This document shows positions 56,077-64,000 of a stretch of 64,000 nucleotides of DNA, one piece after another. Below the pieces are notes generated by a model that saw only the letters and a list, made by a program, of their open reading frames with translations, made no database searches and had not been told where the DNA came from. The first letter of the stretch is position 1, and every line of letters starts with the position of its first letter. The stretch comes from Pochonia chlamydosporia 170 (lineage: Eukaryota; Ascomycota; Sordariomycetes; Hypocreales; Clavicipitaceae): the NCBI RefSeq assembly GCF_001653235.2, contig NW_019154045.1, forward strand, positions 310,001 to 374,000. The letters run 5' to 3'. A program made the translations under genes and the position numbers.

Positions 56077-56908
56077 AATCTGAAACTGATGAGCAAATGG
56101 CTTTGATCCCGTCAAGCAAAGTATTACGTGTGGCCGACTGTGACTGGTGTGACTGTGACAGAACTTGAGAATGCGCATGAGATGCGGGACTCTTGGAAAT
56201 ACCAAACACCATCAAGCCAATGAAGCTCGGCAGAGACCGGACACGGCACACTCCTTGGCTATGAGTTCCTTGCATCATTGCTTTCGGACCAACGAACCTG
56301 TTTCGAAATTCTTCGGTCCATGGTGAGGAGACAGAATATCCCAGACAGGGGACTTGCGGCGGGCCGCTGGTCCTAGTTGGAGTGCTAATACTACTAAAGG
56401 TTCTGCATGGATTTTAACCATGGACGAGCTAACTCGGCTAACGGTTCTTATACTTAGTCCCTGTTCAAGTCATGCAGTCAAGTGGACCACGGCTCGAGTG
56501 CTGGGGGTTTCCGCTTCCTTGACCCTGACTATTGCACGGCTTGTAGCCCCCAATTTCTCCATCACAAGGAAAATTGCATGGATTAATATGCATGTTGGTT
56601 CTGCTCCGCATGTTCTGGCTTGGAAACATGCTCAGTCCAGGCTCGTCAGTCAACTCGGCGCCACGCCGGCCACCCGCAGCCAGGAATCTGGAGGCTACGC
56701 CGTTTGTCGATCTGTGCCTGTTACTCCTTCTTGCATTACGGAGGACTTGGCATTTGTTGGTGAGTGTTTTAATACCGTTTTCTCGCTTCTTCTTTGCTGT
56801 CTTGGGCTTGTGCCTCTCTGTCTGTGCCAATGTCTTCGTTGTCGACTTCGTTTACACGTCCGGTCCAAATGATTCCATGGTCTCATGTAACTCGCTAACC
56901 TCGCCAAA
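56077..56908. other. Divergent intergenic region
   Basis: About 830 bp between the P450 start and the rhodopsin-domain gene start. A 172-codon frame (56354-56872) lies here, but an overlapping antisense frame exists and neither shows protein-like features. Probably promoter DNA for both genes. Confidence 0.45.
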
Positions 56909-58529
56909 ATGATGGGCGGCGAGGCTCCTCGGACTCTGGCCATCATGTGGGTGGTATGTTGTGCAGCCGCTTGGTTCCCTCTATGCGTTCACCATGATCT
57001 TGTTGGTCCGGACAAGCTCTCGCTTGCAGGAACGCCTGGTTCGCCAAATATAGCTTGGGTCGTACGAATCGACTAACTTCTGTTGTGTATATAGATGACA
57101 GCGATCGTATTTATATTCTTGCTTCTTCGACTCTACACGAGGCTGTTCATTGTTCGATGCGTTGGAGCCGATGACCACATGTACTTTTGGAGTTGGGTAT
57201 GTTTTCCTGGGGACTCGGGAGTTGCCACGACCTAAAAGTCCTGCATCGTCACATACAATATCCAATAGTCGAATACTGATTGATTCATGTGCGCAGTTGT
57301 TTTTGTTCTTTCACAACCTCTTCGTTCATATCTCTGCAAACTATGGATTCGGCCAGGACCAAAGCACCCTGTCTCTCGACGACGGAGCTACAGCGCACAA
57401 GTGGGAGGTAATAGGACAGACGTTCATCATTGTTGGCATGGGAATGAGCAAGATGTCACTGGCACTGTTTCTCTTGCGCATCGTGGTGGTCAGATGGCAA
57501 CGGCTATCAATCTGGATTATCGGGGGCTCTCTTTGCTTTGCCTCATGTCTGACAGCCATTTTGTGCTGGTTGCAGGTAATACATAAGTCCAAACAAGACG
57601 CACTCTATTGTTTCTGTCGTTGTCTGACTCTATCATCTAGTGTTTGCCGGCTCAGCGCATCTTCGATCCACGAGTCGAGGGACGATGCATCATACAGCCA
57701 GTTCCGTGGGCGATTTTACTGGGAGGTAAGGACGATTTGGCCCAACATTGCATATCACGTTGCTGATACATTCACAATTCAGTTTTTTGCGTTTTAGTAG
57801 ACTTCTTTTTTGCTATCTTCCCGTGGATATTTCTGCATAGCCTTGAGATGCGACGACAAGAAAAGGCTGTTGTCGGTGTGAGCCTGAGTTTTGGAATATT
57901 GTATGTCTTCATGTCATTCCTTCAACCCATAACCATGAGACGATTCTAATTTCGTTTCAGTGCTGGTGTTTGTGGCATCATCAGGACCATCAACCTCACG
58001 GGTTTAGGGAGCGCAAATTATACAGGTAAGCTCGTAGCCCGGCCTTGACTCTACAGGAGCTTCTTGTTCTTGAACCATACTTTGAACCCGGCGTATAACG
58101 CTGACATCTTGTCCGGTTTCAGGAGACACGGTAGCATTGGTAGTTTGGTGTGCAGCCGAGATGTCTGTTACTCTCGTCTGCATTGCCATCCCATGCATCA
58201 TCCCGCTCTACCTACGCGTCAGGAAACGGATTTCAAGTAATGGATCCTACTTTCTCGGAAGATACAAGAAACAAAGTCGAGCAACTGAAGACCACTCACA
58301 CGAACTGTGGCGACCAAAGGCCCCCGCTGGCGTAGCTCACCATTTGGAAGTGGACGAAAGGAGGGCCGGTATCAATGGGCCGTTTAACGAGGTTAGCATT
58401 ATGTATACCAACAACGAGAATGAAAGCGACGAGGCGATTCTCACTAAAAATTCCTCGAGGGATAAACAGTCGAATGGTATCACTGTGACGGAGGAGGTGA
58501 CTGTGAGCACCACTACGAGGACCGGTTGA
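56909..58529 (+). CDS. Fungal rhodopsin-domain integral membrane protein
   Basis: A seven-helix fungal rhodopsin-domain (PF20684/Pth11-related) protein. Exons 56909-56953, 57095-57196, 57297-57575, 57641-57725, 57798-57900, 57961-58025 and 58123-58529 sum to 1086 nt, 361 residues, each junction in frame. Landmarks: MTAIVFIFLLLRLYTRLFIV, GADDHMYFWSW, KWEVIGQTFIIVGMGMSKMS, ALFLLRIVVVRWQRLSIW, a Cys in CLPAQ, DFFFAIFPWIFLHSLEMRRQEK, AGVCGIIRTINL and GDTVALVVWCAAEMSVTLV. A hydrophilic C-terminal tail of about 100 residues is rich in Ser, Glu and Asn. Exon 1 is tiny (15 codons), starting MMGGEAPRTL. Predicted plasma-membrane location; ligand unknown. It may sense a compound handled by neighbouring enzymes. 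Confidence 0.88.
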
Positions 58530-58833
58530 CCTAGACTGGTTTGTTGAGAATTGTTTTATCACCAACAAGGTGTATGAGGTATGAGAACAACATAGATTAT
58601 ATAGAATTCAATGTCTATACAAGTGTTTATCAATGGAGTTGCTGTGTTCTGGGCGGGTTTTGGAGTCGGTTTGGTCAGCACGGCTTGTCAGGGGGGAAAG
58701 GCCAGGAATAGAAATTCACTTAGTAAAACGCATTATAGAATACCATTCATGAACTACGAATATTGCTCAAGATAAGATGACAAGAATAACCTTGACTAGT
58801 CTGCATCCCAGCCCCAATTCAACCAAGATCAAC
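58530..58833. other. Convergent intergenic region
   Basis: 304 bp between the rhodopsin-domain stop and SDR stop. AT-leaning, no coding frame; probably both polyadenylation regions. Confidence 0.5.
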
Positions 58834-59664
58834 TCATTTCGCGTTATGGCCTCCATCGACAACGAGTGCAGAACCAGTAACATATGAACTTCGTCCACCA
58901 GCAAGAAACAACACTCCGTCTGCAATCTCCTTGGGAACTGCCATCCGCCGCATTGGCACGCACTCACAAGCCACGACTACGTCTTGTCCCCAGGTACCGG
59001 GCTTCAGCGTCATAGGGGTCTCTGTATAGCCGGGGCAAATCGTGTTTATGCGCAGACCGTGTTTGGCGTAGTCCAGCGAGGCCGACTGTGTGAGGCCAAT
59101 AATGGCATGTTTGGATGCCGTGTAAGCGGTGTAGCTGGGTATGGCAACCTGCCCTAATATCGATGACACATTGACGATGGATCCGCATTGCAGAGGTCTA
59201 CGGCCAATAGAGGACAATGTTTTGTCCTGTGTCAGCATGATTTGCGCAGCCGCTCTGAGAACGAAGAAGGTTCCGTTAAGGTTAACGTCAAGAACGTGAT
59301 GCCAGTTTTCGGTAATGACGAAGGGCGCTCCACCAGCGTGCTTGATGCTGATGCCGGCGGCGTTGACGACGTAGTCAAGCCTGCCGAAGCGAGTTGCTGC
59401 CTCCTTGATGACCAGATGGACTTGCTCTTCATCTGTTACGTCCACTTCATACGACAGAATCTTGCAACTTTCATGCTTTTCTGTCTCGGTTTCCTGTCGT
59501 TTCGTAACTTCCATCTCCAAGTCCCTGTGCACCGACAATATGGCCTCGCGGTTGATGTCCAAGAGGGCGACGCCTGCGCTACCTTCGGCCACGAAAGCCT
59601 GAGCACAGGCTTTGCCAATTCCGGAGCCTGCTCCAGTAATCAGGGCGAACCCGGGGACGTCCAT
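58834..59664 (-). CDS. Short-chain dehydrogenase/reductase
   Basis: A classical SDR of 276 residues in a single exon, NAD(P)-dependent oxidation or reduction of alcohols and ketones. The cofactor loop TGAGSGIG is at 10-17, NAAG at 101-104, catalytic serine at 167-168 in VNVSSILG, and the YxxxK pair Tyr181/Lys185 in AYTASKHAIIG. The C-terminal block CPGYTETPMT and LFLAGGRSSYVTGSALVVDGG is typical of the family. Asp at the end of the second strand (LLDINRE) suggests NAD rather than NADP. The ATG at 59664 begins MDVPGFALIT. The region around 50-70 is a longer charged insertion than usual. It stands between the rhodopsin-domain gene and a P450. Confidence 0.95.
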   Translation of the reverse strand: MDVPGFALITGAGSGIGKACAQAFVAEGSAGVALLDINREAILSVHRDLEMEVTKRQETETEKHESCKILSYEVDVTDEEQVHLVIKEAATRFGRLDYVVNAAGISIKHAGGAPFVITENWHHVLDVNLNGTFFVLRAAAQIMLTQDKTLSSIGRRPLQCGSIVNVSSILGQVAIPSYTAYTASKHAIIGLTQSASLDYAKHGLRINTICPGYTETPMTLKPGTWGQDVVVACECVPMRRMAVPKEIADGVLFLAGGRSSYVTGSALVVDGGHNAK

Positions 59665-60128
59665 GCTGATTTTTTCGTGAGACTGCGCTTACCGTCTAGG
59701 TCTCGTTTGGTGTCGGAAGATTCTGCTAACAGTGCTATTGGAAGTGATGGTAATTTCCTCGGGTGGTGTCAAGGCATAAGTGCTAGTAGTTGGGTAGCAA
59801 GAGATTCCCAGGCGCCCGATAAGATTTGTGATGTTTACTTAATATGTCGTGACACACACGTGGTGTAGCTTTGCACTTTTGTGTGACGGCAAGCTCCCCT
59901 ACCATACTTGTGTAATTGGGTAACAGCTCACAACATCATCAGACTACAGCTAAGTGGCGATGCCAACAACTAGTTTTCTCTAATCACCGAGTTTTGTCGT
60001 GATTGAACATCTTTTATCAATGGTTGTCCCCCTTCTTATCAGCTCCTCAACCACTCTAAAATTATAGATATCAGAAACAAAAAAGGGGGCCAACAGCCTG
60101 AATTCAGATGTCCGCCTATAGGTGTACC
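59665..60128. other. Intergenic region
   Basis: About 464 bp between the SDR start and the second P450 stop. No coding frame; AT-rich patch around 60040-60090. Confidence 0.5.
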
Positions 60129-62111
60129 TCATCGAGGAACAAGCTTAATCAATAAAGGGTCTAATAAGACCGCTGCAACCCATTCCTTTCGTCTAGGCAG
60201 CTGCACCAGGTTCCAGTCACGAACTGCTTGCCGTTCGACTGGGACACATTCTGGGGCATCTTGCGGTAGAATGAGAAAGTTTTCAATAACTTTTGCGACA
60301 CTAACATATATTTCGTAGTAAGAGAAGCTAAATCAGAAGGTCAGCCGCGGACTGCCTTAGGATTCAAAAGAACCTACTGAAGCCCAATGCACACATTTGT
60401 GCCCTTGGAAAATGGTATGTAAAACTGGTCCCTTAGTTTGTTCTCCGTTAGGCGCCCCGTTTCATCTATCCATCGATATGGGTTGAACAGGTCAGGCTCG
60501 GGGAATGCTTCCGCATCTCGCAGGTACCAAGTTGGAGAAGATGTCAGCACAGTCTGTAAAAAAAGGGTTAGCAAGGCGTCTCACGCATGCAATCCGGAGC
60601 ACAAATAATGGGAATATATACTCCTTCGGGTATTACTTGGCCATGAAGCTCCACACCACCGGCTGGAACGATGCATGGAAGCATGGCGGCCGCTGTGCCA
60701 GCCCATCGAACCCCTTCTTTGACGCAGGCTTTCAGCCGAGGGATGTTTTCCAGCCTTGACATGTCCGCTGTAAACTCTTCTCTGGAAATATCGTTATACA
60801 AAAGTTCTTGGTACTGGGGATTGTGTGAAAGTGCGTATAGAATATGCGCCAAAGATCCAGAGGTCGTGTCAGTTCCCGGCCCCATGTTCTCCTTTGCTTC
60901 CGAAAGTGCAGTTTGCGGTGCTAAGCCAGCGGCGACCATTGATCGAATGAGATTCGGAAATGGCGACTTGATTGGCTTTTGAATGTCGAAGTTGGAACCC
61001 CATGCCTCATATGACCACTGTTAGGTGCCTGCTGGTGAGTACTTGGTTGCCAGCCAGCCTCAAAACTTCGAGTTACTCACCTTGTCAAATTGTTCGAGCC
61101 CTTGTAAATACGAGGTAGCTTCGGTCTCTTGTATCTGACATTTTAGATACTCCCAGAGAGTCCAAAATTTGTACAGTAGCGGGTAATGTGTAAGCTGACG
61201 AAGTGAGTATTGTGGGATATCGAAGCAGCGACGAGCTGGGCAACCTACCAACGGCATCAAGCTTGCCTTTTCATCGTTTTTGGAAATGGTGTCTAGAATC
61301 TGGCCTTTATTCCATGCCCGGATGGCTCCAATGGTCTTTCCAAAGGAGAATTCGGCTTCAAAGATGTTCAGCAGAGCACTGGTGAGAGTCCAAATGAAGG
61401 TAAACGCACATATAATATCCGCCTCAAGGGCGCGGCATGCAACTGCTACATCAAACGGTCCTTCTCGTGATCCAATCGTCTTGATAAACTCACTAATGTG
61501 GCGACACATTAAGGACTCGAGATTCGGCATTTTACTCCGGTTATACAACTGCCCCATGATTCGCCTTCGCTTGGTGTGATCATCAGGATGGCTGAGGGCC
61601 AATGTCAACAAGGCGCTTCCACACAAGAAGGGCATCCTTACATAATAGAAAACAGAGCAGGATGTTCATTCTGCACGAATTGGCCGTAATTCTTAGGGTC
61701 TTTGGTGAACCCACTGTTTACCTTGTGCACCACATCATACACTTCCAGGGAATAGAAAGAAATTTCGTTTGGGCTGATTCTCACGAGTGGCCCTTTTAGA
61801 GTTAGTGATACTATAGCAATGTATTTTTTATAAAGTTTTGCACCAACCAAGCTTTTTGTGGATGGCTGGCAAGTCTAATGTCAGCGTGCCTCGAAGCTCT
61901 CGTCGAAAGGTCCAAAACAGACGGGAGTAAGAAGCTCCTAACCCTGCGGCAGGTATCAAGGATAATGGTCGGGTATGGACTCGGCTAATAATCTACTCAA
62001 TTTTAGTACTTTAGTATTGATTCATGGCGAGCTGTGAAGAATGACTACCTTGGTGAAATAGATGACTATGTATAAAAGTAAACTTAGTCCCAGCCAAAGA
62101 GTAAAGGCCAT
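60129..62111 (-). CDS. Cytochrome P450, nine exons
   Basis: Rebuilt by hand from splice signals: 62111-62049, 61992-61848, 61792-61642, 61591-61410, 61355-61249, 61194-61081, 61017-60622, 60553-60378 and 60327-60129 sum to 1533 nt, 510 residues, in frame throughout. Introns at 61356-61409 and 61195-61248 are 54 bp each and lack stops, so they look like coding sequence until removed. The N-terminal anchor MAFTLWLGLSLLLYIVIYF is followed by RPLSLIPAAGLGASYSRLFW and HKKLGPLVRISPNEISF. The I-helix is MGPGTDTTSG, ExxR is in VKEGVRWAG, and NPYRW is present. The haem loop FSKGTNVCIG has Cys441 but Asn439 where Arg is usual. Divergent from the transporter gene. Substrate unknown. Confidence 0.88.
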
Positions 62112-62634
62112 GTTGTTAACCTATGCCAGACTGGTTTGTCTTTACCAAGCCGAGGGCCACTGCATTTGTCTTTTATTCTCGTCAAGTCGGTCGGAGCCGA
62201 CCAGTTCATGATGACTTACACCGGACGATAACCAGGGTTAATTGAGTTTGTGAGGCGTTGGGCCATTTGCGTATCGGTCCACTCAATGACGTGATCCACG
62301 AAATCGACGCTTCAGACCCGCCATTGCTGACATTTTCAATCTCTTCTCATCATCAACAACAAGTCTGTTCAATAGCATAACGCATTTGTTCAACTATCGA
62401 CATAGCCCGCGGGCTCCGGACTTGACTATCTCCTATTGCGCAACTCGGATGCAAGCCCATTGGGCAGCTGGATCCTCTTCTGTGGCCTTGGAGAGCTCGC
62501 AATTTTCTACATTGAGCCTAAATTATCTGCGCTTGATATATCATGATGAGACTTATTAATCTTGTTGGTACAGTTTAAGGGACAGTTTTCGATCTTTATG
62601 TTCTATTTCTGTTTCACACGGCGTATGGTTCAAC
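62112..62634. promoter_or_regulatory. Divergent promoter, P450/transporter
   Basis: A 523-bp interval separating two divergent start codons. It contains a perfect inverted repeat GGTCGG-AG-CCGACC at 62189-62202, i.e. CGG-N2-CCG, a plausible Zn2Cys6 site. No coding frame. Confidence 0.5.
62189..62202. promoter_or_regulatory. CGG-N2-CCG inverted repeat
   Basis: GGTCGG and CCGACC are perfect 6-bp arms around AG, about 78 bp upstream of the P450 start. CGG half-sites facing outward are bound by Zn2Cys6 dimers; which regulator, if any, binds here is unknown. Confidence 0.4.
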
Positions 62635-64000
62635 ATGACTACCCCAGTAGATAGACCTGAAGGTGAAAGTGCCAGCGCCGCCTCAAGCGAGTCACACAAG
62701 GACATTGAACAAGAGAAAACGGCCGATTCTCGAGTGTTGGTATGTTATTTGCTGAAAAGATTGCCCAATGAACGTGCTGCTAACTACTCCTAAAGGAAAG
62801 TCTTGGCTACAAACCTGTACAGCAACCTCTCCGTGCTCAACCCAGAGTGGTGTCACTAACTGGCATAGGTCTTACATCGAACATTCAACGTTTTCCACAA
62901 TTTTGCAACAACATTTGGTACTTAAATCTATTAGATTTGGAAGAAACATAATATGGCTAATCGTTTCAGCTGCTCTGTACTTTATCGGTGGCGTTCGAGT
63001 GACGTTTTCAACAGGAATTGCTGCTGGTGGCAACCTTGCTTATTGGTAGAATGCCCAACACCCATCACTGAGAACAGGCTAACGACAGTAACTACAGGAC
63101 AAGTTTCATTGTCACCTGTGTCTTTACATTTATAACTGCGGCTGTCATTGCGGAAATATGCTCATCACTGCCCCTGGCTGGCTCCATCTATCTATGGGCA
63201 GCTGAAGCTGGTGGTCCACAGTTTGGTCGGTTGTTCGGCTTCGTCGTTGCGTGGTGGAGTACTACGGCTTGGACAACGTTTTGTGCCAGTTAGTTATCTC
63301 ATGTTTGGATGAAGATTGGTTATTAACATAGTACTCACATTTGGCAGGCAACACACAGTCTGCAGTCAACTACATGCTCTCAGTATGAGACCAACTTGCC
63401 ACTCTTTGAGACGTTGTACTAATGTTCTAGTAGGAGATTGTAGTTTTTAATCTCGACTTTCCTTCTGACGCCTCCAGTGTCAAGTTCCGTGCAGTGCAAT
63501 GGATTGCAACAGAGATTATGCTAGCATTGGCTGCAATCTGGAACCTTTTACCTCGTAAGTCACCCCTATTCCACAGATAAACTCCTATGTGTATACTGAA
63601 TAAGAGTAGCTCGCTACTTCAAGTGGATCTTTTACTTGTCAACATCATCCGTCTTGCTTGACTTTGTATTGAACATGATCTGGCTTCCCATTGCCACTTC
63701 CAAAACATATGGGTTCCGGTCAGCCCACGATGCATTCATGACTACCTACAATGGAACCGGCGCTCCCGCAGGCTGGAATTGGTGCCTTTCTTATCTGGCC
63801 ACCGCCGGAATTCTGATTGGGTTTGATGCTTCAGGCCATGTGGCAGAAGAGACTCGCAATGCCAGCGTTGCGGCTGCCCAGGGCATATTCTGGAGTACTG
63901 TTGTCAGCGGCTTGGGAGGTTTTGCAGTCGTAATATTATTTCTCTTTTGCGTGGTAAGCTTTAAATGACCTGTGTTTATTAAATGGTGCAACTCCATTAA
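62635..64000 (+). CDS. APC-type amino acid/choline transporter, cut by right edge
   Basis: A polytopic plasma-membrane transporter of the amino acid/choline/GABA permease branch. Exons 62635-62739, 62796-62816, 62869-62917 and 62970-63045 were rebuilt and join in frame; the rest continues through several short introns to the window end, where a GTAAGC donor follows LFLFCV. The N-terminus is hydrophilic (MTTPVDRPEG), then ESLGYKPVLHRTFNVFHNF, FATTFAALYFIGGVRVTFS, GIAAGGNLAYWTSFIVTCVF and the consensus region AEICSSLPLAGSIYLWAAEAGG. ILIGFDASGHVAEETRNAS, a strong family signature, is present near the edge. Extra loop PAGWNWCLSYL precedes it. Gene incomplete here; substrate cannot be assigned. 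It is divergent from the P450 and could import a substrate or export a product of the block. Confidence 0.87.

Noticed and set aside
56354..56872. A 172-codon frame in the P450/rhodopsin-domain promoter
   Set aside because: Antisense frames overlap it and it has no hydrophobic, motif or composition support; divergent promoters are expected here.
61060..61635. The continuous 191-codon frame as one P450 exon
   Set aside because: It contains two 54-bp introns without stops; removing them restores the family pattern (DIISEFSFGK, and MPL joined to LTHYP).

Overview
This window is nuclear DNA of a filamentous ascomycete (Pezizomycotina). Many genes are interrupted by short introns of about 45-90 bp with GTAAGT/GTATGT-type donors and CTAAC-type branch points. 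Fungus-specific families are present: Zn2Cys6 regulator, rhodopsin-domain membrane proteins, pisatin-demethylase-type P450 and Hir3. The general look of the proteins suggests Sordariomycetes, probably Hypocreales; that placement is inference. No tRNA, rRNA, CRISPR array or intact transposon was seen.

Layout. 1-15.5 kb is a housekeeping block: a gene cut by the left edge, the histone regulator HIR3, a divergent ribosome-biogenesis pair (DEAD-box helicase RRP3 and Brix protein SSF1), a DUF1338 2-oxoadipate dioxygenase-like gene and a D-2-hydroxyacid dehydrogenase. 15.5-31.5 kb is gene-poor. It holds one small Ser/His-rich ORF, a mitochondrial PP2C phosphatase and a multi-exon rhodopsin-domain membrane protein, separated by noncoding stretches of 2-5 kb. 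31.5-41.5 kb carries a purine-type NCS1 permease next to a guanine deaminase, BRF1 of TFIIIB, a three-helix membrane protein with an unsettled splice junction, and a 172-residue protein flanked by diverged copies of a ~70-bp repeat.

42-64 kb is an accessory metabolic block: DUF1349 protein, Baeyer-Villiger-type flavin monooxygenase, secreted propeller-like protein, flavin amine oxidase, Zn2Cys6 regulator, epoxide hydrolase, P450, rhodopsin-domain protein, SDR, second P450 and an APC-type transporter cut by the right edge. It has oxidative, hydrolytic, transport and regulatory functions but no polyketide, peptide or terpene backbone enzyme. It therefore looks like either a catabolic/detoxification cluster or the tailoring part of a pathway whose core lies outside the window.

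Most multi-exon models were rebuilt by hand from splice signals and checked by summing exon lengths for an open frame. Functions come from motifs and remembered family features; no database search was run.
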